Shown: positions 23,520-33,038 of the stretch, piece by piece
Position numbering within the stretch: the stretch's first letter is position 1
Layout: each line of letters starts with the position of its first letter
Translations under genes and position numbers: made by a program
Source: Hyunsoonleella aquatilis
Lineage (GTDB): Bacteria; Bacteroidota; Bacteroidia; Flavobacteriales; Flavobacteriaceae
NCBI RefSeq assembly: GCF_014270105.1
Contig: NZ_JACNMF010000005.1
Span: 248,001-312,000, forward strand
DNA length: 64,000 nt
Reading direction: 5' to 3'
Notes under the pieces: generated by a model
The model's input: the letters and a program-made list of their open reading frames with translations, nothing else
Database searches by the model: none
What the model was told of the DNA's origin: nothing

Positions 23520-25091
23520 TTATGATATTAAGGGAAGCTTTATCGTAAAAGTACTTCCTTTTCCTTTTTCACTTTCTACAGACACAAATCCTTGATGGTC
23601 ATCCACTATGCGCTTTACATAGGCCAATCCCAATCCATGCCCTTTTACATTATGTATGTTTCCGGTATGTTCTCTGTAGAACTTTTCGAAAACTCTTTTG
23701 GCCGCTGCTTTACTCATACCGCTGCCCTGGTCTTGTATTTTTAATAATATATTAGTACCGACGTTTTCAGTAAACACGTCAATTTGTGGTGCTTCAGGTG
23801 AATATTTAATGGCGTTATCCAACATGTTTACTATCACATTTGTAAAATGGGTTTCATTAGCCAAAACAGTCGAATAATCCGCATCCAAATGTGTTTTTAT
23901 ATACCCTTGTCTGTCCTCAACAATTAGTTCTACATGAGTGATAGCGTCTGCAACCAAATCATGTAAATCCACCCTATCCTTGCTGATATTCAGCTCGTTT
24001 TTTTCCAGTTTAGATATTCTCAACACATTTTCAACCTGCGCGTGCATCCTTTTGTTTTCTTCTTTGATCATATTCAGATAACGCACTACCTTTTTCTGAT
24101 CCTCAATAATTTTCGGGTTCTTAATTGCATCCAATGCTAAATTTATGGTAGCAATTGGTGTTTTGAACTCGTGGGTCATATTGTTGATAAAATCCGTTTT
24201 AATTTGTGATATTTTACGCTGTTTCACCAATTGGAACAAAGCACTTGAATAGGCCAAAACGATAATCAAAGTGAATACTACCGATAACATAATCATTCCA
24301 ATAATTGACGACAAAATAAATTTATGGTCATCTGGAAAATTCACCAAAAGTTTATAGTTACTCTGATTATTTTCGTCATAAAAAACGGGGACACTAAAAG
24401 TTGATTTTTCATCTTTTTCGAAACCCTCGCTGTAAACTTTAGTAGCCAAATCCCTGCTATAAACCGCAAATTCAAAGTCGATATCAATACCATTTTCCTT
24501 TAATTTTTTGGACAATAATTCTGATATATCCTCCTTGGAAACTCTTTTATGCACAGGGATAGTCTTTGCAAACGCCCGAAGGTTATTATAGAAATAATTC
24601 TTTTCGGCATCCCTTAAACGACCGCTGTTAATAATATTCAAAATCGGGTTGGGCTTAAGATCCCTATCATTCAAATTGGCGTTATCGTACACCTCAATTT
24701 TTGAAGTCCCAATAATATTCCTAATATCAATACTATCTAAACCGATGTCAAAGAGCGATGAAGATAATTTGTAATTATCTTCCAGCACATTACTTTTATA
24801 GATTAACGTTTCCTTTGTACTGTTATTTTGCTGATAAATAAACAGTTGGGAAACTGCCGCGGAGTCCTTTTTCTTTTCACTGTCCAGACTTTGAAAACGC
24901 TGAAAATAGGTATCCAACTCCTTTTTTTCAATGGCATTAGATACATAGCTCAATGCACTTTTTACATTGAACTTAAAGCGGTCCTTTTCATTTTCAACAG
25001 CACCATTGATAAAAAACACCTGAACAAAAATGATTCCTACAAGCGACGCACTCATCAATATTATCAGCAGGACAAAAACTTTTTTGCTCAT
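23520..25091 (-). CDS. rprX: sensor histidine kinase, RprX-like
   Basis: 523 aa. Two membrane helices (about 5-27 and 257-283) flank a periplasmic sensing domain of about 230 residues. The cytoplasmic part has the H-box MTHEFKTPIATI with phospho-acceptor H306, an N-box NVIVNMLDNAIKYSPE, a G1 region IQDQGSGM and a G2 region GHGLGLAYV. It is an intact HisKA-HATPase kinase with no HAMP domain that I can see. It heads the two-gene unit, with the response regulator starting 4 bases after its stop. The signal sensed is unknown. Confidence 0.92.
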   Translation of the reverse strand: MSKKVFVLLIILMSASLVGIIFVQVFFINGAVENEKDRFKFNVKSALSYVSNAIEKKELDTYFQRFQSLDSEKKKDSAAVSQLFIYQQNNSTKETLIYKSNVLEDNYKLSSSLFDIGLDSIDIRNIIGTSKIEVYDNANLNDRDLKPNPILNIINSGRLRDAEKNYFYNNLRAFAKTIPVHKRVSKEDISELLSKKLKENGIDIDFEFAVYSRDLATKVYSEGFEKDEKSTFSVPVFYDENNQSNYKLLVNFPDDHKFILSSIIGMIMLSVVFTLIIVLAYSSALFQLVKQRKISQIKTDFINNMTHEFKTPIATINLALDAIKNPKIIEDQKKVVRYLNMIKEENKRMHAQVENVLRISKLEKNELNISKDRVDLHDLVADAITHVELIVEDRQGYIKTHLDADYSTVLANETHFTNVIVNMLDNAIKYSPEAPQIDVFTENVGTNILLKIQDQGSGMSKAAAKRVFEKFYREHTGNIHNVKGHGLGLAYVKRIVDDHQGFVSVESEKGKGSTFTIKLPLIS

Positions 25092-25168
25092 TACCCAAAA
25101 TTAACATTTTAACATTTAGTCAACTTATCATTTAACCTTACATTAACAAAAATGCCAAAACAGATATT

Positions 25169-25756
25169 TTATTGTATTTTTTTTAGTATTTGAAGGTGAA
25201 TTTCTTGGACTTGGTGTTTGGTTTTCTCTAAATCTTCGTTTGAAATTACAAAATCCGATAGGGTTATTTTTTTGTCATCCGGCCATTGATTTTTCATAAT
25301 AGATTCGATTTTTTCTTTTGAAGAATTGTCCCGGTTTAGCAACCTCTCAATTCTTAGGGATATTGGAGCCGTAACGGTAATAATAAAATCCATCTGTTTG
25401 TGCCCTCCATTTTCGAATAAAATAGCTACCTCTTTTATAACATAAGGGGCATTCTGCTTTGCCACCCATTTCTCAAAATGTCTTTTGACTTTTGGATGAA
25501 CGATAGCATTCATTTTTTGCAAGATTGCCTTATCATTGAATATAATTTCCGCCAAAAAAGGTCGGTTTAATTTGCCATCCACATAAGCATTCTCTCCAAA
25601 AAGGGCTATAAGTTTACGTTTGATCACTTTTGATCGGCGCATCAATTTTTTGGCCTCTTCATCAGCTATATAAACAGGAATACCCAACGCTTCAAATGCC
25701 TTAGCCACGGTTGTCTTCCCACTACCTATACCTCCTGTTAGCCCTACTATTGTCAT
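25169..25756 (-). CDS. coaE: dephospho-CoA kinase
   Basis: 195 aa, normal length. It phosphorylates the 3'-hydroxyl of dephospho-CoA, the last step of coenzyme A synthesis. The P-loop GLTGGIGSGKTT (6-17), the DEEAKKLM region and the LID RLLNRD are visible. Its start overlaps the end of the YbbR gene by 4 bases, so it is the third gene of the unit GT2 - ybbR - coaE. The enzymes for the preceding CoA step (coaBC) are at 50810. Confidence 0.96.
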   Translation of the reverse strand: MTIVGLTGGIGSGKTTVAKAFEALGIPVYIADEEAKKLMRRSKVIKRKLIALFGENAYVDGKLNRPFLAEIIFNDKAILQKMNAIVHPKVKRHFEKWVAKQNAPYVIKEVAILFENGGHKQMDFIITVTAPISLRIERLLNRDNSSKEKIESIMKNQWPDDKKITLSDFVISNEDLEKTKHQVQEIHLQILKKIQ

Positions 25757-26718
25757 TTTACGATAATGAATTCTATGCGTTGTTGGCTCAATTTGATACG
25801 TTTTACGTTTTCTGGAAATCTCACCAATTCTGTGATTAAAAACGATTGGTTTTGCTCTGCCTTTTTATAGTCACAAATCACTCTAAAATCTTTTGGTTTT
25901 ACAGTATTGAAATACTCTAAGCTGGTATAATAGGACACGTTAACTTCCTTTGGAAAACATTTGATAGAAATACTATCGGGCACGTTTATCACCCTGATAG
26001 GGATTTTTACCGTGCCCTCGGTAAACTTCTCAACATCAGCAACCAATTCCACTTCATCCAAAGAAAACTTCAAATCCTTTCTGTTTTTTGGAAGTTTAAG
26101 TCTTGCCTTTTTTGAAATATCCGTCTTAACATTGTCCAGTTGAACCAATTCTGTTTCCAAACCTTGCAGACTTTCAACCATATCATGTGGCCCAACAACA
26201 ACAATCGAGTCTGGATACGCTTCAACTTCGTTTAACATATCAAAGCCTGGAGCGAATTGTATTTCAGCTTTTGCCAATACGGGTACTTTTTTCACCATAT
26301 TCGTATCGAATCGAAACATTAAAGTATCCGGGGCTATACTTAGCAATTTTACCTGATTTTGAAACTGCTTCTTTTCATTTAAATATGAAACCGACTTTGC
26401 AAACACATATGACGACCCTGTTCTGTAAACTTCATTTGAAAAATCGACAGCGATTTGTGGTTTGGTAAGATAGTACTGCAACCATTTAAATCCATGGGTT
26501 TTCAAACGGATATCCACGCTATTATTGGAATCATTCAAAATGACTTTGTCCTGTGGAACATTTATTTTTTTTACTTCAAAAGCGACAGTATTGGTATATT
26601 CTTTGGAAAGTTTGGTGAAAATCAAAATAACAAAGGACGAAGACAGAAAGAGCAGAAACACGTTCAACCTTTTGTTTTTCACTGAAGCTAAAAGCTCTTT
26701 TTTTAATTTTCTAATCAC
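25753..26718 (-). CDS. YbbR-domain protein
   Basis: 321 aa. One N-terminal membrane helix (about 20-37, FLLFLSSSFVILIFTKL) is followed by an extracytoplasmic beta-rich region with YbbR-type repeats (VILNDSNNSVDIRLKTHGFK; DSIVVVGPHDMVESL). In Firmicutes the related CdaR regulates the c-di-AMP cyclase; in Bacteroidota the role is not known and no cyclase gene adjoins. It overlaps the glycosyltransferase gene upstream by 4 bases and coaE downstream by 4 bases, so the three are coupled. Confidence 0.85.
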   Translation of the reverse strand: MIRKLKKELLASVKNKRLNVFLLFLSSSFVILIFTKLSKEYTNTVAFEVKKINVPQDKVILNDSNNSVDIRLKTHGFKWLQYYLTKPQIAVDFSNEVYRTGSSYVFAKSVSYLNEKKQFQNQVKLLSIAPDTLMFRFDTNMVKKVPVLAKAEIQFAPGFDMLNEVEAYPDSIVVVGPHDMVESLQGLETELVQLDNVKTDISKKARLKLPKNRKDLKFSLDEVELVADVEKFTEGTVKIPIRVINVPDSISIKCFPKEVNVSYYTSLEYFNTVKPKDFRVICDYKKAEQNQSFLITELVRFPENVKRIKLSQQRIEFIIVK

Positions 26719-27722
26719 TTTGACTTAAAGAATAATTTAGGAAAACGCTCTTCCGGCATTTTGTTGAGCCAATGGATTGCGATGGTCGATTTTAAAAATC
26801 CATAGCCGTACCCAAAAAACTGAACCAGTATGGCCAGCAAGCCTACAATGGCCACGACAATACTTTTTGTTGAAACCAAAGCTACAATAAAAGCCACTAA
26901 AAAGTAAACCATATAGAGCCAAAATAAAAAGCCGAAATTGAAAAACAACAATAAAATTGCCAATATTAACCCTGACCCAAATAGTGTCGGAAACCAATAC
27001 GTCAACTTTTTAGTGGAAGGGTGCCACTTGTTTAAAATAGGGCGCACCAAACCAAATTTATGTACCTGTTCATAAAACTTTTTCCAAGAAATACGCCTTT
27101 TGTGAAACACGACTGCACTGGGTATCAATTTAGTTTGAAACCCTAAACCCCATAGCCTAATTGACAAATCTGGGTCTTCACCGGGGTGAATGCGACCAAA
27201 TCCTCCGGAGGCCAAAAAAGCCTCTTTGGACAGGCCCATATTGAAACTTCTTGGCTGGAATTTATCTACCGCATTTCTATTCCCTCGGATACCCCCGGTA
27301 GTGATAAAAGAAGTCATCGCAAAATTGATAGCTTTTTGAAGAGCAGTAAAAGACTTGTGCGCCCCATCCGGTCCTCCGAAACAGTCAACATAATCCCTTT
27401 TAAGACTTTTGTCAACTTCACTTAAATAATTCTCTGGAAGAATAACATCACTATCCAAAATGATAAAATAGTTACCCTGGGCCTTTTGCATCCCATAATT
27501 TCTGGAGTCTCCCGGACCGGTATTTTCCTTGTAGAAATAGGAAATACTTAAATCGCCTTTGAATTGATTTACAGTAGCCTCCGAGGTTTTTTTAGAACCA
27601 TCTTCAACAATTACAATTTCATAATCTAAATCGGTTTCCATCGCCTTGAAACTTTGCAAAAGTTCCACGATTTCCTCTGGACGATTATAAACTGGGATTA
27701 TAAATGAAAATTGTAATGGCAT
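26715..27722 (-). CDS. membrane-associated family 2 glycosyltransferase
   Basis: 335 aa. A GT-A domain occupies residues 1-235: start FSIIPVYNRPEEIVELLQSF, nucleotide-binding IVEDGS, metal motif ILDSDVILP, GGFG and GEDPDLSIRL. The C-terminus has two or three membrane helices (about 243-300), placing the enzyme at the cytoplasmic membrane. It probably transfers a sugar to a lipid or cell-surface glycan; the substrate is unknown. It is the first gene of the unit with ybbR and coaE. Confidence 0.88.
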   Translation of the reverse strand: MPLQFSFIIPVYNRPEEIVELLQSFKAMETDLDYEIVIVEDGSKKTSEATVNQFKGDLSISYFYKENTGPGDSRNYGMQKAQGNYFIILDSDVILPENYLSEVDKSLKRDYVDCFGGPDGAHKSFTALQKAINFAMTSFITTGGIRGNRNAVDKFQPRSFNMGLSKEAFLASGGFGRIHPGEDPDLSIRLWGLGFQTKLIPSAVVFHKRRISWKKFYEQVHKFGLVRPILNKWHPSTKKLTYWFPTLFGSGLILAILLLFFNFGFLFWLYMVYFLVAFIVALVSTKSIVVAIVGLLAILVQFFGYGYGFLKSTIAIHWLNKMPEERFPKLFFKSK

Positions 27723-27751
27723 AAAACAAAATTAACCATTCCGCATAAAAA

Positions 27752-27781
27752 AACCCGATAGGTTTTAAAACCTATCGGGTT
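27752..27781 (-). terminator. intrinsic terminator
   Basis: AACCCGATAGG (27752-27762) pairs with CCTATCGGGTT (27771-27781), and the A/T loop extends the pairing. On the minus strand it is followed by a run of T. It ends the transcript of the coiled-coil gene at 27790-28410. Confidence 0.85.
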
Positions 27782-27789
27782 AATGTATT

Positions 27790-28410
27790 TTAAACTTTTT
27801 TCTGCTTGTTGATCTCGTCCTGTAACTGGCGCCTTACCTTTTGTTCGCGCTCCAAGGCTGTTTTTCTGTGCTCCTCAAACTCTTCCTCAATTTCTGCCAG
27901 ATTCTGCTTGGCTTGTCTGGTTACAGCGTTGCTGTTCTTAAATTTATAGATGAAGAAAAGCAACAATGCCAATAAGCCTGCAATTATGGCCCACATCAAA
28001 GAATTATACCCAGTTTTGCTCATTTGGAGCCCTAATAGCGACATGCTGTCTTTTTCAAGATTGGTTTTATCCAAAGTAACTTTAGTGTTGCCTAGGTTTG
28101 TTTTTAATTCTGATATTTCGTTAGCCTGATTTTTAACAACGGCTTGTGTATCGCTCAATTCCTTACGGATTCCTTTTAGTGAGTCATTAACATGGGACCT
28201 TAAAATGGATAACCAACTACGTTTTACAGCTTCGTAGGCTTGTCCGTTTGTACCTTTAAAATTTCCAGACTTTTTGAATATAAATTCAAACTGACTATCA
28301 ATGGTTCCACTGTTTAAGGATAGTTTGTCTTCCTCTTGGCTGGCTTGCGAAAATGTAAGGCTACAAAAAAATAAGGAAAATACTAGGAGGGTATATTTTA
28401 TGGTATTCAT
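27790..28410 (-). CDS. exported coiled-coil protein with one membrane helix
   Basis: 206 aa from the ATG at 28410; the 28476 start would put 22 residues before a good signal peptide (MNTIKYTLLVFSLFFCSLTF, then SQ). An N-terminal conserved part contains LSLNSGTIDSQFEFIFKKSG. A coiled coil (about 85-125) is followed by a membrane helix (about 137-155, LMWAIIAGLLALLLFFIY) and a charged helical tail rich in Glu, Arg and Lys. No methyltransferase motif is present. Similar flavobacterial proteins have, as I recall, been mislabelled as tRNA guanine-N1 methyltransferase; the true TrmD is at 13895. Function unknown. Confidence 0.8.
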   Translation of the reverse strand: MNTIKYTLLVFSLFFCSLTFSQASQEEDKLSLNSGTIDSQFEFIFKKSGNFKGTNGQAYEAVKRSWLSILRSHVNDSLKGIRKELSDTQAVVKNQANEISELKTNLGNTKVTLDKTNLEKDSMSLLGLQMSKTGYNSLMWAIIAGLLALLLFFIYKFKNSNAVTRQAKQNLAEIEEEFEEHRKTALEREQKVRRQLQDEINKQKKV

Positions 28411-28484
28411 TTGGTTGTGCTTAAATAGGTTAACTAGATTTTGCGAAAATAAAAAATAAAGTTCAATAGACTGCATTAATTTAT

Positions 28485-28512
28485 GAACAGCCTCACAAAA
28501 GTGAAGCTGTTC
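28485..28512 (-). terminator. hairpin after the GAPDH gene
   Basis: GAACAGC (28485-28491) and GCTGTTC (28506-28512) form a stem extended by TCAC with GTGA around AAAA. It lies 40 bases past the GAPDH stop. The T tract after it on the minus strand is weak. Confidence 0.5.
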
Positions 28513-28549
28513 AGGAAAATATACGGTGATTTAGGTGCTTTAGATGTTC

Positions 28550-29998
28550 TTAATAATAAGTATATCTTCTAACTTTTGCGATGTATTTTGCTAAACGCAC
28601 AACTTGATGGCTGTAGCCATATTCATTGTCATACCAAACATAAAGAATGGCATTCTTTCCATCTTTTCTTACAATGGTCGCTTTGCTATCGTAGATAGAC
28701 GGGGCAGAACAGCCAACGATATCACTAGAAACCAGTTCATCGCTCAATTCATATTTTATTTGCTCTACCAAATCCCCTTCCAGCGCATATTTTTTGATTA
28801 TGGAATTGATGCCGTCAACGGATGTTTTGCGGTCCAATTCCAAATTCAAAATGGCCAACGAACCGTTGGGTACGGGCACCCGAATGGCATTGGAGGTTAA
28901 TTTACCTTCTAAGCTAGGCAATGCCTTGGATACGGCAGATCCTGCTCCAGTTTCGGTAATTACCATATTCAATCCTGCAGCACGACCACGACGGTATTTT
29001 TTATGAAAATTATCTACTAGATTTTGGTCATTAGTATAGGCATGGATAGTTTCTAAATGGCCACTTTTTACACCAAGCGAATCCTCTACAGCCTTTAAAA
29101 TTGGGGTAATAGCATTGGTGGTACACGAAGCAGCTGAAAATATTTTGATATCGTTTGGGTTATATTCAAAATGGTTAACCCCATGCACAATATTAGGCAC
29201 GCCCTTTCCGGGAGCGGTCAACAATACTTTGTCCACACCCTTGGATTTTAAATGCCTGGAAAGCGCTTTTTTGTCTCTAAACGCTCCAGTATTATCTATA
29301 ACCAAAGCATCTTTTATTTTGAATTGGGTGTAATCAATATCCTCTGGGGCATTGGCGTTAATAAGATGTACCGTAGTACCATTGATAATAAGGCAGTTCT
29401 TTTTGGAATCACTTGCTACGGTTCCTGGAAATTCGCCATGAATGGAATCGTTGCGCAACAATGCCGCTCTTTTTTCAAGTATTTCTGGATTGATTTCGCC
29501 TCGGGTAACAATAGCCCTTAGACGCAATTGGCTTCCTTTTCCGGTTCTCGCCATCAATTCACGAGCCACCAAACGCCCAATTCTGCCAAAGCCATAAAGA
29601 ATAACATCCTTCGGTTGAATATCTTTTGATTTTTTGGCATCCTTAATCTTGTAGGCTACAAAGCCACGTGCATTGTGGTATTTGTTTTCTTCTAAATGAA
29701 ATTCGTATGTCAATTTGCCAATATCCAATTTGGCCGGGGGAATGTCAAGCTCCAAAATAGCTTTTGCAATTTCAACGGAGTCAAAAATCGAGATTGGTTT
29801 TTGAACAAATTCACCAGCATAGTTATGTAGCGACAAAATTTGACTCACATTTTTATCGATAAGTTGGTTTTTGAAGAGTACTAACTCCACCGATTTGTCA
29901 TACCAAAGATCGCTCACGATTTTGATAAATTCAACAGTAGCTCGACGTCTATCAGCCTGAAAAGCGAGCTCTTTTTCGTAGGTTGCATTTGAAGTCAT
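28550..29998 (-). CDS. gap: glyceraldehyde-3-phosphate dehydrogenase, long form
   Basis: 482 aa from the ATG at 29998 (the 30046 start is less likely; the first 16 residues look untranslated). The usual enzyme is about 335 aa. Here about 135 extra N-terminal residues (MTSNATYEKELAFQADRRRA onward) precede the Rossmann start VILYGFGRIGRLVAREL. The catalytic Cys lies in SAASCTTNAITP, and YDNEYGYSHQVV closes the fold. It catalyses NAD(P)-dependent oxidation of glyceraldehyde 3-phosphate in glycolysis or gluconeogenesis. Long forms are known in Bacteroidota and proteobacteria; the role of the extension and the preferred direction are unclear. Confidence 0.93.
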   Translation of the reverse strand: MTSNATYEKELAFQADRRRATVEFIKIVSDLWYDKSVELVLFKNQLIDKNVSQILSLHNYAGEFVQKPISIFDSVEIAKAILELDIPPAKLDIGKLTYEFHLEENKYHNARGFVAYKIKDAKKSKDIQPKDVILYGFGRIGRLVARELMARTGKGSQLRLRAIVTRGEINPEILEKRAALLRNDSIHGEFPGTVASDSKKNCLIINGTTVHLINANAPEDIDYTQFKIKDALVIDNTGAFRDKKALSRHLKSKGVDKVLLTAPGKGVPNIVHGVNHFEYNPNDIKIFSAASCTTNAITPILKAVEDSLGVKSGHLETIHAYTNDQNLVDNFHKKYRRGRAAGLNMVITETGAGSAVSKALPSLEGKLTSNAIRVPVPNGSLAILNLELDRKTSVDGINSIIKKYALEGDLVEQIKYELSDELVSSDIVGCSAPSIYDSKATIVRKDGKNAILYVWYDNEYGYSHQVVRLAKYIAKVRRYTYY

Positions 29999-30169
29999 GT
30001 TATTTAGTTTGTGGTTTAAGTTTGAAACAAAAATACCATATTTCAAACGTTTTCGTAAGGTATTTCAAAAAAATTATCCTGTTGCAAGATGACAAGGAAT
30101 CTTAAGAAATTATGATTCTCCCCACTTGTGCGGAGCATGTCTAAGTAATGCAGGTATGTCAAAAAAATA

Positions 30170-30187
30170 ACCCTCCATCTGGAGGGT
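30170..30187 (-). terminator. terminator of the HtrA gene
   Basis: ACCCTCC (30170-30176) and GGAGGGT (30181-30187) form a tight hairpin around ATCT. On the minus strand it is followed by TATTTTTTT. It lies 26 bases after the htrA stop. Confidence 0.85.
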
Positions 30188-30213
30188 CATTTCAATCAAA
30201 AATTTATTGTTGT

Positions 30214-31617
30214 TTACCTAAAATTATAACGTTCTTTTTCGCCATTTTTATTGATGAGTTCAATGCGCATAGGCTCGTTTGAGGACCTATTCTTTAATAC
30301 ATTTTGTACGTCATCTACATTATTAATTTCAACATCATTGATAGCCGTAATTATTGAGCCTTGACCCACCCCGTTCTTCTGCCAGTATTCCGCATATTGG
30401 CCGTTGAGCTCTACGATTTTCACACCATTTTTAGCCTTTAACTTCTTCAAATCCGCAGGTTTCGCATTTTTAATCTGACCCACTAAGGGCATGTTATAGG
30501 TTTCATTTTTGACCAAACGCACAGGAATGGTTTTTACCTCTCCATCGCGTGAAAATGTCACGTTAACAATATCATCAGGTCGTTTGGTATTCAGGTGCCC
30601 TTTTAAATCTGAAAATCTTGAAATTTTAACGTTATCAATGGATTTAATAATATCGCCTTCCTTCAATCCAGCTTCTTCGGCACCAGAATCTTCAACTATG
30701 CCCGCAATATAAAAACCTTGGGTATCTGATATTTCAAGGGCTTCAGCAGCTTTACTGTTCAAGGTGCTACCAGTTATCCCCAGTACCCCATTTTGAACGT
30801 TGCCATATTCCATAATATCCTCCACCACTTTTCTTGCAATATTACTGGGCACCGCAAAGGAATAACCTATATAGGAACCTGTTTGTGAAGAAATGGCTGT
30901 ATTAATACCGATAAGCTCTCCGTTGCTATTGACTAAAGCACCTCCAGAATTCCCTGGATTTACGGCGGCATCAGTTTGAATAAAGGACTGGGAATGGGTT
31001 CCCGTTAAATCCCTTGATTTGGCACTGATGATTCCGGCAGTAACCGTTGAGGTCAAATTAAATGGGTTGCCAACAGCCAATACCCATTCACCAATTTTGG
31101 CTTGGTCGGAATCCCCAAAAGTAACGACCGGTAAGTCCTCATCTGTTTCAATTTTTAATAAGGCGATATCCGTTTTGGGATCTGCACCAATAATTTCCGC
31201 CTGATAAGTCTTATTGTTATTTAGGGTTACGGATAGTTCTTGCGATTTATCAACCACATGGTTATTTGTAATAATGTAACCGTCTGGAGTAATAATCACT
31301 CCTGAGCCTGTCCCCATTTGGGCACGACGCGGACTTCTTCCAAAAAACAGGTCTTCAAACGTCATTTGACCCGAACTGATGGTCACGTTCTTAACATGTA
31401 CCACGGCATTCACTGTATTTTCAGCCGCTTTGGTAAAGTCGGGCGTTTCGTAGGGTTTAAACAGAGTGTTTGCATTACTGGTAGGTAAAAATGTGGGGTT
31501 TTCATCCGTTGTATTTACCACAACAGTTTGTTTTTCTTCCAATAATAATTTGTAGGCCCCCAACGTCAATATACCGCCAAGAGCTGAAACCAATACTAGT
31601 GTTAAAATCTTCTTCAT
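30214..31617 (-). CDS. htrA: DegP/HtrA periplasmic serine protease
   Basis: 467 aa. An N-terminal signal/anchor helix (about 4-22) is followed by a trypsin-like domain with triad H120 (ITNNHVV), D150 (KTDIALLKI) and S224 (NPGNSGGALV). Two PDZ domains follow: PDZ1 at about 275-365 (EDSGAEEAGLKEGDIIKSID) and a shorter PDZ2 at about 385-465 (GVGQGSIITAINDVEIN). It degrades and refolds damaged envelope proteins, normally as a trimer or larger cage. All catalytic residues are present. It is monocistronic with its own terminator. An envelope-stress promoter is likely, but I cannot identify one in 31618-31744. Confidence 0.95.
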   Translation of the reverse strand: MKKILTLVLVSALGGILTLGAYKLLLEEKQTVVVNTTDENPTFLPTSNANTLFKPYETPDFTKAAENTVNAVVHVKNVTISSGQMTFEDLFFGRSPRRAQMGTGSGVIITPDGYIITNNHVVDKSQELSVTLNNNKTYQAEIIGADPKTDIALLKIETDEDLPVVTFGDSDQAKIGEWVLAVGNPFNLTSTVTAGIISAKSRDLTGTHSQSFIQTDAAVNPGNSGGALVNSNGELIGINTAISSQTGSYIGYSFAVPSNIARKVVEDIMEYGNVQNGVLGITGSTLNSKAAEALEISDTQGFYIAGIVEDSGAEEAGLKEGDIIKSIDNVKISRFSDLKGHLNTKRPDDIVNVTFSRDGEVKTIPVRLVKNETYNMPLVGQIKNAKPADLKKLKAKNGVKIVELNGQYAEYWQKNGVGQGSIITAINDVEINNVDDVQNVLKNRSSNEPMRIELINKNGEKERYNFR

Positions 31618-31744
31618 AATTTTCAGTTTAAGATATATGCATCAACGAATAAAATTAAATATTTATTGAATGTTCAAATCAACTTTAACGACGATTTAAC
31701 AAAGCCCGAAACCGTTTAATATTCATATCTTTGTGCCTTGAGTT

Positions 31745-32527
31745 ATGCAACAAAAATTTTACAAATATCAAGGAACTGGTAACGATTTTGTGATGATTGA
31801 TAATCGTCAACTAAAATTCGACAAAAATAATACCAAACTGGTGGCACACCTTTGTGACAGACGTTTTGGCATAGGTGCTGATGGATTGATTCTTTTGGAA
31901 AATCATGATACCTATGATTTTAAAATGGTGTATTATAATTCCGATGGCAGGGAAAGCTCTATGTGTGGCAATGGCGGGAGGTGTTTGGTTGCCTTTGCTC
32001 AACAATTGGGGGTGATTGAAAACCACGCTGTTTTTGAAGCAGTTGACGGATTGCATCATGCCTCTATTGCCGATGGAATTGTTCGTTTGCAGATGCAGGA
32101 TGTAGGCAATATCGACAATAAAGAAGGATACGTATTTTTAGATACAGGTTCACCGCACCATGTTCAGTTTGAAGAAGCCATTGATAGCTTTGATGTCAAA
32201 ACGATTGGAGCCAACATAAGATATGGAGCGCCTTATTTTCAGGAGGGCACTAATGTGAATTTTGTAAAGAAACTTTCTGAAGATGCTTTTAGACTGAGGA
32301 CCTACGAGCGCGGTGTTGAAAATGAAACTTTGTCATGTGGCACGGGTGCTACGGCCGTAGCCATAGCAATGCACTATATAGGTGAAACAGAAAAAAACTT
32401 GGTAAAGCTTAAGGTCGAAGGTGGAGAACTTGAAGTGTCCTTTGACTTAAATAATGGAACTTATTCCAATGTATGGCTTATCGGCCCAGCAAAATTGGTG
32501 TTTGAAGGCAGTTATGGAAACGCTTAA
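31745..32527 (+). CDS. dapF: diaminopimelate epimerase
   Basis: 260 aa, normal length. It converts LL-diaminopimelate to the meso form for lysine and peptidoglycan synthesis. The two active-site cysteines are present, C74 in MCGNGGRC and the second in LSCGTGATA (about 199). The start YKYQGTGNDFVMID is typical. TATCTTTG at 31726-31733 is a likely -7 element, 12 bases before the ATG, so the leader is very short. The GNAT gene overlaps its end by 14 bases. dapA is elsewhere, at 48661. Confidence 0.97.
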   Translation: MQQKFYKYQGTGNDFVMIDNRQLKFDKNNTKLVAHLCDRRFGIGADGLILLENHDTYDFKMVYYNSDGRESSMCGNGGRCLVAFAQQLGVIENHAVFEAVDGLHHASIADGIVRLQMQDVGNIDNKEGYVFLDTGSPHHVQFEEAIDSFDVKTIGANIRYGAPYFQEGTNVNFVKKLSEDAFRLRTYERGVENETLSCGTGATAVAIAMHYIGETEKNLVKLKVEGGELEVSFDLNNGTYSNVWLIGPAKLVFEGSYGNA

Positions 32528-33038
32528 TGGCAAACATATCAGCTTGAGGGCCTTGGAACCAGAGGACTTGGAGTTTGTCCTCGAACTTGAAAATGATGAA
32601 GACATTTGGGCATTGAGTAATACCCAAACACCCTTTTCCAGATATGTCATCAAGCAATATTTAGAAAATGCGCTTAAAGACATCTATGAAGTAAAACAAT
32701 TACGATTGGTTATTTCGGATAAAAAAGGCAATTCGTTGGGACTTATCGATCTCTTCGATTTCGACTTTAAAAACAAAAGAGCGGGAGTCGGTATTATCGT
32801 CAAAAATCCCGATAACCGTGATAAGGGTTATGGTAGTGAGGCTTTAAATTTGCTAATTGACTATAGTTTTACACATTTGGGATTACATCAATTGTACTGC
32901 AATATTTCAGAAGACAATAAAAGAAGTATTCAGTTGTTCACTAATAATGGTTTTATTGAAATTGGTCTTAAAAAGGATTGGAACTTCAATCAAGGCGAAT
33001 TTCAAAATGAATACCTATTTCAACTCATTAAAACATAA
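32514..33038 (+). CDS. RimJ/RimL-type GNAT acetyltransferase
   Basis: 174 aa from the ATG at 32514, which overlaps the end of dapF by 14 bases; longer upstream starts would lie deep inside dapF. The acetyl-CoA-binding region is seen at VGIIVKNPDNRDKGYGSEAL and the following helix LNLLIDYSFTHLG, with YCNISEDNKRSIQLFTNNGF as the C-terminal family signature. It probably acetylates an N-terminal or small-molecule amine; the substrate is unknown. It is coupled to dapF and to mltG, whose ATG overlaps its stop. Confidence 0.88.
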   Translation: METLNGKHISLRALEPEDLEFVLELENDEDIWALSNTQTPFSRYVIKQYLENALKDIYEVKQLRLVISDKKGNSLGLIDLFDFDFKNKRAGVGIIVKNPDNRDKGYGSEALNLLIDYSFTHLGLHQLYCNISEDNKRSIQLFTNNGFIEIGLKKDWNFNQGEFQNEYLFQLIKT

